A stretch of DNA of 64,000 nt from Mortierella sp. BCC40632. Taxonomy: Eukaryota; Mortierellomycota; Mortierellomycetes; Mortierellales; Mortierellaceae. How positions within the stretch are numbered: position 1 is the first letter of the stretch; each line of letters begins with the position of its first letter. The DNA is taken from contig WAEK01000029.1 in assembly GCA_011634665.1 (NCBI GenBank), positions 249,001 through 313,000 of the forward strand, read 5' to 3'. Below, piece by piece: positions 22,678 through 34,449 of the stretch. Made by a program: the position numbers and the translations under genes. The notes under the pieces are model-generated. The model did no database searches. It was not told the DNA's origin and saw nothing but the letters and a program-made list of their open reading frames with translations.

Positions 22678-24262
22678 TTATTCCACAATGACCGGGGCAT
22701 ACTCTCCTTCTTCTTTGTAGTCATCATCATCGCTCATCACAGGGGCATCGTTGGCATCGATCTCTATAACCTTGGTTGATGCCTTCTTAAAGTCTCCTGA
22801 AATCTTCCATTCAAACGTGTCCAGAACAGACTTTTGGAGTTGACGCATAGGTTTTCGGAGCTCTGTGCCATGACCGCGCCTTAGCCCTGAGGTAATATTT
22901 CGTCCGAGGGACTTGAGCGCACTCTCCAAAAAGTTGGCAGTCATATCCGCTTCATCAGTCGAGGCAAAGAGCAGGTCCGTAAAGAAGCTAGAAGGAATTG
23001 AAGATAGCTGATTGTCCAATGTTTTGATAAACTCTACGAAAAAGCTGGAGTAGTTGGAGGAGGAGGTTGCTTCGGCTGATTGGCAAACGAGTATGACCAT
23101 TGTCTTCCACTGGCGGAAAGCTCCAAGATGATAGCAGAGAAGCATAGTCACGAACGCGGCTTGGAATTCTCCTAGGAAACTTGACACATCTAGCCCATAA
23201 AGTAGACATAAGTCGGGACGACTTCTTTTACGACATGGAAAAAGACAGCTCCGTTGTGTTCAGCATTTACATACCTGATTGATAGACTGTAGTGAAAAGG
23301 TGATTCAAGAGCCAGCTCTTGTCTAAGCTATACCGTGTCACTTCCTCACCCACAGCATCCTTGCGGAAAGAAGCACGAAGGTTGATGGGCGTGAACTTGA
23401 CTGTGCTAGTCCTCTTGACTAGTTCCCGTTTAATAGGCATGTTCTTGGATGGTCCTGAGGCTGTTGAAGGCTGTTCAACATCCATAATGTCTTCTGATTC
23501 CTCAGGGATCGTGTCAGTTGTCCTCTTTTGCGATGCAGATGATCCGCTGCTGTTGCCAGTCTGACTCGCTTTTTCATCCTCGGCCTTTTGCTGTCTGTCG
23601 AGTGTCTGCTGCGCCTTTGCAAGTTCATCCTCAATCTGGTCGTCATAAGAGTCTACAAATCCCTCAGCCACGAATACAGAGCTGACCGTCGACTTTTTGA
23701 TATGATCTGAGAGTTTGATCCAGGCTGGGTAGGTGGATTCAGGTGGAAGAAGTGGATACGCACCAAGGAACGGGTCGAACTCATAAATGCCTATTCACCG
23801 GGATAAGAATATAGCAATCGAATCTAGGTTAGCTTTGTCATGCTATCTCAATACGCATTCCACTACCAGAAACAAATCGTTGGACTAACCTGCTTTATAC
23901 CGTGCAATCTGATCCTTGTCCCGCTCGAGTTCCATCTCCTCATTGTATGCATTCCATTTCATGACAACAACTTCCCCACTTTCAAATGTATGCCAAAAAC
24001 CAACCCGGACCTGTCCTCCTGTAGTTCCGCCTTCCTTCACTTCGACAGTTCCCTCGGCATCATTAGGCGTCTCTGACTGGCCGTTGTGTAATGAGTAGTA
24101 GACAAAGTGAGTTCCAGGAGGAATGATCTTGATACCCTTGAACCGAGGTCCTGTGTTCCAGCAGTTAATGTCAATGCCAAACTCTAGTTGGTTGTTTGGC
24201 GCATCCAGAACCAAGAGAATGGCACCTGCGTTGAAAAGTCTCTTCAGCGTCTCATTGTCCAT
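22678..24262 (-). CDS. AAR2: AAR2-type U5 snRNP assembly factor
   Basis: Three exons, 24262-23890, 23790-23275 and 23189-22678, joining to 466 residues. The start at 24260-24262 (MDNETLKRLFNAG) is chosen because upstream codons read through a Lys run from a T tract. The N-terminal domain shows the AAR2 pattern: AILLVLDAP, FGIDINCWNTGPRFKGIKIIPPG, HFVYYS, and GFWHTFESGEVVVMKWN. The C-terminal domain has the helical block with FVTMLLCYHLGAFRQWK and the AEATSSSNYSSFFVEFIKTL stretch. AAR2 binds PRP8 in the cytoplasmic U5 snRNP precursor and is later replaced by BRR2. The intervening ~100 residues are acidic/Ser-rich and include TIPEESEDIMDVEQP, a probable phospho-regulated linker. It ends with an acidic tail. 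Confidence 0.9.
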
Positions 24263-24456
24263 TGTCGAGGTTGAGGAGTAAAGAGCAACGCACTTGCCTC
24301 GTTTGGTGGCCAAAAGTGATTCTTGAGAACAAAGCCACGGATGCTTTTTCTTTTTTTTTTTTTTTTTTTTTTTTTTTCTTCCCAAACACCCTTTGCCCAC
24401 TCAACGTTTTTACTTTCACATCTTTTACCTATATCATCCTCGCTCGATACCATACC
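24263..24456. promoter_or_regulatory. Short bidirectional promoter (AAR2 / lysine methyltransferase) with poly(T)
   Basis: 194 bp between the divergent start codons, containing a 27-nt T run at 24351-24377. Poly(dA:dT) tracts exclude nucleosomes, so this run is a plausible shared open-chromatin element. No TATA box is evident. Confidence 0.55.
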
Positions 24457-25689
24457 ATGTATTATTATGTCCGCTTGCTCAAAAACACACCAGTCGAGGC
24501 CGTGATTCAGGAGCCCTTCAAGATGGTCTTCACTATCACCACGGATCTCACGGAAAAGTTTTACGATCAGCCCTGCAAACTTCGATGCCAGACCGTCGTT
24601 CGGACCCAGTCCACCGCACCAGGAGCATCAGCCGACGACACAGTCATGACCATCATGCCACAAGGTCTGACTCAGGGATTTTCACTCGACTTTGATCCCA
24701 ACATTGGATACTGCAATGCCGATATTCGTCTCGCTCCTTGCATGTCCACCTTTACCGAATGTCAACTTGTCCTCAGTTTGGACCCTACACCTTTCTCGAA
24801 CAATAGCTCTGGAGCAAAGACTTTGGTAGCCCCTCCTGAGTACGAGATCTTGCCCGCCTGGAGTCTGCCTATCCTCCTAAGACCGCCCGCTCTCAACTTT
24901 TCAAAGAAGGACAATAGACATCGCAAACCTAACAAGAAGAATGTAACCGATACACGACAGGATCTTGTCGAGCGCTATTTCAGATTACCCCCACATCTCA
25001 CTGGCGCTCATGGACCTGGTCGATCACTGTTGATCCGTGAAGATGCACAAGAAGGGTTCATGGCTCGACACATCTGGGATTCTGGAGTCTTTATGACTAA
25101 ACATCTCATGCTCCCCGACTCTTGGCTTGGCCGTTACATGAACGAGAAGAAGGAGCAGGAAAAGAAGAAACAGGACAGCGAAGAAACGGATCCCTCATCT
25201 CTTGACACCTCAATGGCTTCGCTTTCTGTTAAAGGCGACCGGCGGCGAGTGTGCCTTGAGTTGGGCGCAGGAACAGGACTTGTTGGAATCGCTGTGGCTG
25301 TGGCCTACCCAGAACTAGATGTCCTTTCGACGGATCTGGATGAGGCTCTAGCATTGATGCAACAGAACGTAGATGCCAACAAGGCCTTGCTGCCTCGCGA
25401 CAACATGCATGTTGGAGAGTTGGACTGGGCAGAGAAGGATCGCAAGGTGGATCCAGTCGAGATCTTGTTGCTCGCAGATGTAGTTTACAATGACCTTTCT
25501 CACGACTATCTACTTCAAACTGTTCTGGACTACAGTGACGAGTCGACCAAAGTGTTGCTTGGGTACAAGTTCCGTCATGATGCCGAGAATCAGTTCTTTG
25601 AAAAAGCCAAGAAGTACTTTGATATGGAAATTGTGCACCAGCAGGACGCCATGCAGCTCTTTGTTCTCACTCGAAAGCCCTCTCAGTAG
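24457..25689 (+). CDS. METTL21-like protein lysine methyltransferase (Methyltransf_16 family)
   Basis: Intronless, 410 residues. The start is the ATG at 24457-24459 (MYYYVRLL); upstream codons read the T tract as Phe. The C-terminal half is a class I SAM-dependent methyltransferase of the METTL21 type: RHIWDSGVFMTKHL before the fold, LELGAGTGLVGIAV (SAM-binding motif I, around residues 267-280), STDLDEAL (acidic end of strand 2), ELDW, and the ADVVYN post-motif typical of non-histone lysine methyltransferases. The substrate is unknown; relatives modify chaperones, VCP or translation factors. The first ~200 residues form an additional domain without recognised homology (FTITTDLTEKFYDQPCKLRC onward). 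Its family members are often 220-280 residues, so this is a long version. It precedes the ALKBH1 gene in tandem by 271 bp. Confidence 0.82.
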   Translation: MYYYVRLLKNTPVEAVIQEPFKMVFTITTDLTEKFYDQPCKLRCQTVVRTQSTAPGASADDTVMTIMPQGLTQGFSLDFDPNIGYCNADIRLAPCMSTFTECQLVLSLDPTPFSNNSSGAKTLVAPPEYEILPAWSLPILLRPPALNFSKKDNRHRKPNKKNVTDTRQDLVERYFRLPPHLTGAHGPGRSLLIREDAQEGFMARHIWDSGVFMTKHLMLPDSWLGRYMNEKKEQEKKKQDSEETDPSSLDTSMASLSVKGDRRRVCLELGAGTGLVGIAVAVAYPELDVLSTDLDEALALMQQNVDANKALLPRDNMHVGELDWAEKDRKVDPVEILLLADVVYNDLSHDYLLQTVLDYSDESTKVLLGYKFRHDAENQFFEKAKKYFDMEIVHQQDAMQLFVLTRKPSQ

Positions 25690-25960
25690 AGATGTGATTA
25701 CACCCGTTCCAGCAATCCGATAGTTTCTGTTTGTAGACCTTTTCTTTCTTCGGCTTGATATCGTGCCATGACATAAAAATATATACAGGACCAAGCATTG
25801 TCTTGACTTCGCCACAAAATTCTGAACAGTCCCTCTCTTCCCGATCCCAACCTTTGGCTGTTGTCATCTAATCTTTATTAATCCAGGATCAACAACACAA
25901 GGAGCGAGTTCCATCAACCTCATTGCATCCGAGCATCTCCGTCATCTCGCAACTCTCGCA

Positions 25961-27762
25961 ATGTCTGATTCTCCATCCATTTCTAATCGCCAGCGCAGGA
26001 TCTTGGAGCGCGAGGCCGAAAAAAATCGTGAGCGTGCTGCGGCTCGACAGGCGACCACAAGGACCCCATTCCGCGAAGGAGAGCTCTTGTTCGTCGCCAG
26101 ACATCCTCCACCTGACTTTAGTCAGGCCTTGGATTTTCGACAGCCTCCAGAGGTCCTGCTCAGGAACCCAAAGATCCATCAACGGGTCCTTAAAAAGGGG
26201 CGCATCAGTGAATATTCTAACCTATTTGGTGTGGACCAGGACAACAAGGAAGCACCACAGTACGCCTATCTTCATGAAGACCATCCAGGTAGGCTTATTG
26301 TATTGAAGAGGGGGAGACAGTCTACTTGGATCCCTCTCCCCCTCCCCTTACCCCAGTCACCACCAAGGCCATTTTTTTTTTTTTATTTTTGCTCAACACA
26401 TTGCTGATACAGGGGAGGCCACCACGACTTGACCGCTGGCGGCTTTCCAAATAGGACTCGTTTATATCCCTGCGGCATTCACCCCGGAGGCACAGCGTAC
26501 ACTGATTAAGGGATGTCTTAGGGATTACTCCAAGCACCCCAACAAGTGTAGTCTTGACACGCATTACCTGATCCCTGAGAGTGGACTCTGGCAACTACAT
26601 GAAAATGTCTATACAGGAAAGCAAACTCTAGATGATCCCTCCGTCTATGTACCTAAAAAGGCAAAAACCGATGAGAAGGCACAAGGATATGGATCGGACG
26701 ACGATGACGACAACAACAAGGATAATGCTGAGAAGAGTCCTTCACCAGCCAAGGACAAGGCTCCTTCAGTGAGGACGCTTGTTCCGATCACTGACGGAAC
26801 GCCGACCGTGCCCGATGATGTGCCCAAGATTGATCCAGCACCCTCAGCTCAAGTCCCGATCCTACCACCAGCACAATTGATTCGCAAGTTGCGATGGATT
26901 ACACTAGGCTATCAATACCATTGGCCTTCCAAGACATATCACTTTGATCAAAATGCCCCATTTCCAGAAGAACTCAAGACCTTGTCGAAAGCAGTGGTGG
27001 CAGCGATTGATGGAGTGGGACCCTATCCCTATGCAGCAGATGACTTTGTTGCGGAAGCAGGCGTTGTAAATTATTACCAACTCAAAGATCGACTGATGGG
27101 TCATGTTGATCGGAGTGAACTGAATAAGGATGCCCCGCTAGTGTCCTTCAGGCAAGTGAAGCAAAGATCTGGAAAAAAAAAAGGCTCCTAGGAGAATACA
27201 ATGTCCCTAACCAAAATGTTTTTTCTTTTTATTTTCCTCTCTTCTTTTTCATCTTATCAATTAACCGTCGACTCGGAACATATCTGTGGTATCCATACTC
27301 AAAACAGTTTTGGGCATTCATGTATTTATCTTCTTGGCGGTCCAACGCGCGAAATGTCACCTACACCAATTCTACTTCAGAGTGGTGATATCCTTGCCAT
27401 GACAGGCCCTTGCCGTGCAGCTTTCCATGGTACTTCCCCCCACCTCTCTCTCCTCCACTGAGTGATTGTTGTTGTATCTGCCTTTTTCATTATGTCTATA
27501 CTAGGTATCTGTTGGTCAATCTCGTGCTAACTCGTTATCTTTGTTTTCCAACTAAAAAAAAAAAATAGGAGTGCCCAGGATTATTGAAGGAACACTCCCT
27601 GACTATTTGCAAGCCCAACCTGAAGATCCCGAATGGGAGATATATGCAGATTACATGGCCGAGGCGCGAATCAATCTCAATATTCGACAAGTCTATCCGC
27701 CACAAAAATTGGATGATTTTTCTGCGACCTCTTCCACGACTTCAACTCTGCCTACATCCTAA
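25961..27762 (+). CDS. ALKBH1: ALKBH1-type Fe(II)/2-oxoglutarate dioxygenase
   Basis: Four exons, 25961-26288, 26455-27151, 27308-27429 and 27569-27762, giving 446 residues. Family landmarks are GLVYIPAAFTPEAQ, LRWITLGYQYHW, the iron-binding H326-V-D328 in HVDRSELNKDAPLVSF, SFGHSCIYLLGG, SGDILAMTGPCR and the third ligand H382. These are followed by GVPRI, whose Arg binds 2-oxoglutarate. ALKBH1 homologues demethylate tRNA m1A and act on 5-methylcytidine derivatives, and DNA substrates are also claimed. The localisation here is unknown. An acidic low-complexity insert lies at about residues 170-210 (GSDDDDDNN). Intron 2 begins with GC (AG|GCAAGT) and ends in ACAG. Only this GC-AG reading restores the conserved FSFG join. 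AATAAA lies 6 bp after the stop. Confidence 0.93.
27152..27307 (+). other. GC-AG intron (intron 2 of ALKBH1)
   Basis: Donor AG|GCAAGT at 27150-27157, acceptor AACAG at 27303-27307, 156 nt. A nearby GT donor (CAA|GTGAAG) would put exon 3 in the wrong frame. Confidence 0.85.
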
Positions 27763-27767
27763 TGAAC

Positions 27768-27773
27768 AATAAA
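27768..27773 (+). terminator. AATAAA polyadenylation signal of ALKBH1
   Basis: Hexamer 6 bp downstream of the stop codon at 27760-27762. It is very close to the stop, so the 3' UTR may be short. Confidence 0.4.
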
Positions 27774-27876
27774 GAATAAGGCTTTAAGTGAACAGGAATG
27801 CTTGAGACCAGATCAATATAAAGAAGGGGGAAAGAATGGCCATTGCAGAAGCACAGTTGTACACATCTTCAGTAGA

Positions 27877-27911
<35 letters not shown>

Positions 27912-28711
27912 GGTCTGTGCACTACCTCTGCAGTCTGTTCTCCCTTGGACAATATTTCCCTTCGACCCTCGTCTGCAGAGTGATGCCGATTTTGTGAGAG
28001 AGATGATGCAGGATCGATATTGCGAGCATCTCAAGTGTACAGAGTACCCGAGCGTCTGTCATAGAAATACCTACTCGTGCGAAAAAAAAAAAAAAAAAAA
28101 AGAGGTCGCGGGCGCAATCGTGTCTGGGCAAACTGGCTGACTGAGTCTTTTCCCTATCTCTTTCCAGATTGGTCGTCGGATTGATTTTCAAACTGACAAG
28201 ATTGGTCAGACTGCTCAGGCACCCAAGCGGGTAGAAAAACTTTCTCTGTAAAACTGTGTCCGTTGGATCACACCCACATCCAACAGGTAGACACGCAGAA
28301 AAAAAAAAAAAAAAATAAGGATTATCAAATCCCGCACTTGACCGGGAAGGAGAAGGGAGGAAGGAGTTCAAACAAACCAATCCCACGCTTTTTTTTTTTT
28401 TTTTTTTTTTAGATGCAAGTTGAAGGCCGAGCGAAAGGAAAGAAAAAAAGAAAGAGTAGATTCATAGGACTCCTAGCACTAGGAAACGCTTCCCTAGCAG
28501 CCAGGTCATCCTCCAACTACTCTTCCCGCTCTTCCTTCCCTTCCTGCCCCTACTTCTTTCTTTTTATTTTTTTTAAAAAAAAATGGAAAATGGGGTTATG
28601 ATGGACAGAAAAGATTACAATTAGCTAATAGAGAGAGGGAGAAGGAGAGAGAGGAGAGATGGGAAGGTGTAGACTGGTTTGGCAGAGACGCGTCTAAAAG
28701 GGTCTATTCGC
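27774..28711. other. Convergent 3' intergenic region with several homopolymers
   Basis: About 940 bp between the ALKBH1 and SOD stop codons. It holds a 32-nt T run (27879-27910), A runs near 28081-28100 and 28300-28316, and a T run near 28389-28410, plus a short inverted repeat TCCTA-GCAC-TAGGA around 28470-28485. No gene is seen. Confidence 0.6.
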
Positions 28712-29762
28712 TTAGAAAGCCAACATCATCAAGGCAGCAGCAACGCTGGTGAGGGCAATAGAGCTGACGAGCTTAGCAGCACCGCTGGTACCCTTGTCAC
28801 CACCCTTGCCGGGGTTGGTGGTGTTGTTGCCGTTGGTTCCGTTGGTTCCAGTGTAGCCCTCGACGACAAGATCAGCGCAAGCATAGCGGGTGACGTTGTT
28901 GTGGATGACAATGGAGCGGCCCAAGAGAGCGTGCTCGCCCTCGCCAGTGAAGGTGAGCTGCTTGTCGACATAGGTGATAGTCTCAAGGGCACCAGTGGCG
29001 GTGGCGTTGAGGTTGCCGAACTTGCCAGCAAGATCACCAGTCTGGCAGGTGGTCAAGTCCTTAGGGTCGCAGGGCTTGGCAACACCGACCTTAGCAGGGT
29101 CGAGGTGGAGACCGGTGACGGAGCAGTTGTTGTTGGGGCCAACGGGGTTGACATGGACGTGGTAATCGAAGCCAGTGGGCAACTTCTGGGCAGTGGTGTT
29201 AAGACCGCTCTTGACATCGATGGTAACCTTCATGCCCTCAGTGACCTTCTCGAAGGTGAAGGTAGCCTTGACACCGTCTACATTTGCACGGGGAGGCAAG
29301 CAAATCAGCCAGGAAGGGTTAGTCAACGGACCAAAAGCAATTATGGCTCACATGCAGAGAGAAAGTGAGAGAAGAGAAGGGAGCGCGCTAGTGGAGCGCT
29401 GGCCCGATGGGCGGGATTCCTGTACGACCTGCTAAATATTAATAGAGCAGTAAGCCCCAGTTGACTGACTGAGGTTTGTCGAAGAGGCCAGGCCCAAGTT
29501 TTGGAGAAAACTGGCCAAGGTCAAACCAGGACCAGTGTCAGGTCCAGGTCCAAGACAAGACAGGGTCGAGGCACGGACAGATTGCGCACATAGTCCTGAA
29601 GGTGTATCCATGTGCTGGAAAGGAGTAGTGTGGTGGCCGTGCAGACTTACTCATATCGATGTTGGCAACACCCTTGGTGTACTCCTTGGTAGGGGTGGTG
29701 GTGTTCTGAGCGGCAGCAAGGCCAGCGAGGGCAAGGACAGCGGCGACGGGCTTGAAGAGCAT
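28712..29762 (-). CDS. Secreted, GPI-type copper superoxide dismutase (Cu-only-like)
   Basis: Two exons, 29762-29651 and 29277-28712, joining to 225 residues. The signal peptide covers about residues 1-19 (FKPVAAVLALAGLAAA). SOD_Cu-type landmarks are H77-V-H79 in YHVHVNP, H95 in GLHLDP, D119 in TGDLAGKFGN, H163 in SIVIHNN, and Cys residues at 89, 107 and 115. The four copper-ligand histidines are present, but the two other zinc-ligand histidines of classical Cu/Zn SOD appear missing: the segment between H95 and D119 contains no His. That fits the Cu-only SODs known from fungi. The C-terminus is Gly/Thr/Asn-rich, then a short hydrophobic tail (LTSVAAALMMLAF), suggesting a GPI anchor. It would dismutate extracellular superoxide. 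Strongly biased codons (AAG, ACC, GTC) suggest high expression. A TATA-like CATAAAAG lies at 29908-29915. Confidence 0.88.
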
Positions 29763-29907
29763 GGTGGATGGTGTGGTATGTGCAAGTGTGTGTGTGTGGG
29801 GGAGAGGTTTTGTACAGACGAAGGAGTGAGAGAAGAGAGAGTAAGAGAGGCGAGCGCGGGGCAAGGATAGAGAGGAGAAACGAGGTTGAAAGGGCGGATG
29901 TGGACCC

Positions 29908-29915
29908 CTTTTATG
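29908..29915 (-). promoter_or_regulatory. TATA-like element of the SOD gene
   Basis: CATAAAAG on the minus strand about 145 bp upstream of the ATG, followed by GA-rich sense-strand sequence. Confidence 0.45.
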
Positions 29916-29919
29916 CGAG

Positions 29920-30104
29920 AGTGGAGGAGAGTAAGTAAACAAGAGTGAGTGAATGAATGGCTACACTTCCTTCTCTCTCTCACTCACACTCACACACACT
30001 CTCTCTCTTACTCACTCTTCACCCAAAGTGTACATACGCGAGTATTGTATTGTCTCCTATTCAGTCGCTCTATTCTCTTTCCTCTTTTCTTACTCACCCT
30101 CTCA

Positions 30105-30142
<38 letters not shown>

Positions 30143-33100
30143 CTCTCTCTCCGCGGCCGTTGATTGCTGCCACCCCGCTCGACTCGCTCTGCCGCCATCG
30201 CGCTCGTTCACTCACGCCGCCACTGCCGCCCACCCGACCCCATTTGCCATTGGCTCCCGTCCCCCTGCCTTCCCTTCACTCTTCAATACACCAAAGGAAG
30301 AAGAACAAGAAGGCGAGAAAGAAGAAGAAGAATAGAAAGGCTGTCGATACTCTATTGCCACAGGCAAGGTCTGTGGTTGGAATGTCTGGCCATGATGTGC
30401 AGTTGTGAGCCATCCTAATTCTGTCGCTAGTGCTCTCTCGCTGTTCGCTCTCATCTTTGCTTGCTCTCTGGCTTGCTCTTCTTGTCTACCCTGCCCTGTG
30501 CATCAGAGAAGCTGCTTCTAAAGGCCCCACGCCGTCCTCTCGCTCGCCCCAGAAAGCTAGGGTGTCTCTAGAGCAAAGATGACGAGAAAGAAAGGGGCCA
30601 CCGAGAAGAGGACCGAGAGTTCCAGCGTTCATCCGGAAGATAGACCGCCGAGACTGAGGCGTCTACGAAGCTCAATATCTGGACGGAGCATAGTCGTTCC
30701 CGCCTTTGCTCAACATCACGACCTCCTGCCCTTCCCTACCTTTTTCTCTTCCCCTAGCCCCCTCTCGCCTCGACCTTGAGCCGATGCAGGTACAAGCGTT
30801 GGCATGCGTATCTGGACCGGATAATTGCGAGTTCAGGAGGTTTTTGTCTATCGGTCATTTTTCGAACTAGTCGCGCGCGCTGACCTGCGACGACAACAGG
30901 AGCATTTCTATTGCACAGGAGAGAGTCGCTCTCTCCTTGTCGTCATTGGGAGCTGGTACCCCATTGAATCCCTTATCCACGCTCCTCACACTCAGTCATT
31001 CTTGGATAGGGCGCCATACAAAGAGAAAGAGAGAGAAGACTCACTCCAACACCTCCAACACCATACAGCAATTGGTCCCACTTCGTACCCCTTTCTCGCC
31101 GAAAGAAAGGAATCAAACACGGCTACTGTAATCATCAAGATAGATACGCAGCACCTCACTCCTGGTCCGGAAGAGGAGCCATTTATTGCCTTTCTATATA
31201 CCATGGGAACCATCTCCTGGCTTCACCAGGGATTGCAAAAGGCCCGATCAGACCCACCTCCTGTTCCGCTGCAGTGCTAGGCAATGGCAGGGCTACATGC
31301 TAAGGAGACAACAGGACAGTCGATCCCCCGTGGGTAAAGAGAACCATTTGCGGGGATCATCCTTCTGCCTGCGATAGATACATTCTGTTCTCCGCCCATC
31401 TTTCTCTGGGGCATCTCTCTCACTCTCTTCCTCTTCTTTGAGTTGGCAAATAGGCAAAAAAAAAAAAAAAAAAAAAAAAGATACATGCGCAACGACGGGT
31501 CTCTCTGTCCATCTCCACTCACTAGTGTCTTTTTTTGTTCAACTGTGGTCGACCAAGATCCAAACGAGGATGATGAGAAGGTTGGGCAACACTTTGTACT
31601 TCCTTGGGTGGAGCACCGGATCCACAAGAGATAGCCCCATAGCTGGATCCCCTCCCCTCTTCCCTTCCATCTATCTTTCAATCTTTCTATCTTTCTCAAA
31701 GACAGGTTTGCGATGCGGCTTTAACTTAATCCTTCGAGTCAGTTCCTTAACCAGAAGGGAAAAAGGGCTATGAACGAAGGCGAGAAAGGAAGGAAGGGAA
31801 TGAGGGACAACAAAGAATACATCCGTCATTTATCATCGAGATCGTCCAGAAATACATCCGATCCAGCAACAGATACAAAACATCGCACACGCCTACTTTT
31901 GGGCCTCGCTTGCGGCTCACACACACAAATGCAGGTCTAATCTGTCACTTCTTTCTCCTCCCCACCTGGTCTTTGGCTGTGTGGAAGCGAGCAAGCTCTG
32001 TTCTCCATCTCTCTTTTCTCAGAACCGATCCTGGTGACGAAAGGACGAGGGGCGAAGCAGTCTAGTCAAAGGACAAACAGACAGACATCCTGTGAGTCCA
32101 TGTCAAGGAGAAAGAACGCCCTGTGAAGGAGAAGGCGAGGGCGCGAGGATGGAGGAGGGTTGTTTGCCTAATTTCCTATTGAGCGTGGAAATGAGCAGTG
32201 TGAGCCTACGATTCCTCCAAACGTTATTTGTGTGGGTGTGGGTGCTCTGTCTGAAAATAGCTCACCAGATAGCCCTTCTTCTCTTCTCTTGATGCGCTTT
32301 CTCTCCCTCTTTGACGACTCGTTCGCCTTCCATGGAAGTCTACACCTGTTAAACTCGGTCCACTGAACCCTCTTTCTTCCCCTCTTTGATGCGAGTGCAC
32401 GCGCTCCTTCCTTTCCTCCGCCGCCTCGCCTCTGTTTCTTGCTACTGCCACACCTTCGAGTCTCTCGACTGCCGCACGGTCTCTCTGCATACCTTTTTTT
32501 CTTTCGGATTAAAAAAACGACGGTTTGCGTAAATGTGTCTGCGGGTTCTGTCGGACTCGTTCTATTTCTGCATCACAGACGACATAAAAAGAGAGTAAAG
32601 GGGCAGGGTGGTGAGAGTCTTCGAAGGCTGTAGTCCCCTAGGTTCGGATCCATCCCCCAACCCTTTGCCGAGCCCATTCTCTTTCACTTCGCCCTTTCCA
32701 TCTGACGTACCTATGGTCTTTTCCCCGGTCGCGCTATTGATACTGTGGGCTATGTCTAGCTTCTAGGAATGAGGCTGTACACTCAACCACAAAGTCCAAT
32801 TGTCCCACTTGACCTCTCATTGTCTTCAATTGCTTGAGGGCAGCAGGACAAAGACAGACAACAGACGTATAGAAAGAGAGACAGAGGGAGTAAGGGTTGT
32901 ACATTTGACTGAGAAGAAAACACTGCCTACGTACTTGGCCTCTTCTCTTCTCTTGCCTATTTTCAACCATCCTTCCTTGTCTTCCCGACTGAGCGATCGA
33001 GGCGCGGACTCGCAAACGGCGATGCTGCTCAGGCACCCGAGCCAGCCTGCGAGAAGAGATGAGAATCTCGAGTGGGACAAGACTCCATTTATGCACGAGA

Positions 33101-33450
33101 ACCATATCCAGCAGCCGCACTTGCTCTTCCCGTCACTCGAGTCACTCGACTGTTGTCCGACTCTGCAGCAGCAAGAGGCTGTTTCTGTCTCTCTTTTTCT
33201 TTCTCTCTCTCTCTCTCTCTCTCTTTCCTTTTCTTTCTTTCCTCAAGAGGGTAACAGTAAAGAGTGACTAGGGAAAGGGCGGATAGGGGCAAAGGTGATC
33301 GTAGACGGGATAGTATTAATCATCAACTAGTAATAATGAAGGAGAGACCAAGGGAAGAAAGAGAGAAGGGAGAGGGGAAGAGACAACGGAAACCTATGCA
33401 CGATTTGCAAATCGCCTTCATTTACGATCGCCTTTTGTTTTTGATCGTTT

Positions 33451-33490
<40 letters not shown>

Positions 33491-34417
33491 GTCTCTTGTC
33501 TCCCGTAGCCCTTGCCTCTCCCTCCCATATCTGGTTTACCAACACAAGGTCGTAATTCATGGGTACCTCTCATCTCTCTCTTTTTTCCTTTCCTGCACGG
33601 TTCACGGAAAGTGTAATGTTCCAGTACGAAGAGATCCCATCGATCAACTGCCGCTGCTCATGCAAGAATTTTTTTTCTTCATACCAAGCAAATGTCTGTA
33701 ATTGGCAAAGCTATTCCTCTCCTTACCTTCTCGCACTTCCTAAAAGTTAATAAATGCAACCACTGTAGACTATCGGACGGGTGTGTATCGTCTGCGGTAC
33801 TCCCGCGCTTATGGTTATTTGATGTTGCACTCCCTCTCTCTCTCTGTCTCTCTCGTATCTCTGCGGAGGTAAGCTATTCTTTCCTTTTCCTGTCTCGCCT
33901 TGGCCCCACCCCCACCCCCTCATTCCCACCTTACTGTATGGAATGCTGTCAGCAATAAACATCGGATATTGCTGGTAACACGAACGGTCCCAAGCGGTGT
34001 CGCAAATAGAATCAAAGACTGTGGGTCTCCAATCGACTCTCGTCTCGCACAGAAAAAAAAACCTTGTTCTTGACCCACTCAACCAAAAAGTGTTTACACC
34101 TTGGTACTTTGTTCATTCAACGTAGAGTTGAGCGGGTACATACTCGTTTTTTTTTTTTTCCTATTTCTGTGGAGGGAATTTCTTTTGCCTGTGCAAATCC
34201 ACCACTCTTTCTCACTTTCTCTCCTCAACAGAGGACTGTATTTTTAGATAACTCGATAGAACGAGCAAAGGACCGCCATGTGCGGTCGTTACCGACATTC
34301 CACTGCAACTGGTATCCAATCCTCATGAGCACTTGTCGCTGTTTGTTTGAGCAAAATGAGTTTGCTCTTGTTTCTCTGGACTGAGTGACCTCTCTCTTTT
34401 TCTTTTTCCTGTCAGGG

Positions 34418-34449
<32 letters not shown>

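Noticed and set aside
28679..29368. 229-codon plus-strand frame
   Set aside because: Antisense shadow of the SOD gene, which has clear domain motifs and splice sites.
30825..31280. 151-codon plus-strand frame in the SOD-UGP1 gap
   Set aside because: No domain, biased composition, and isolated from any exon-like neighbours.
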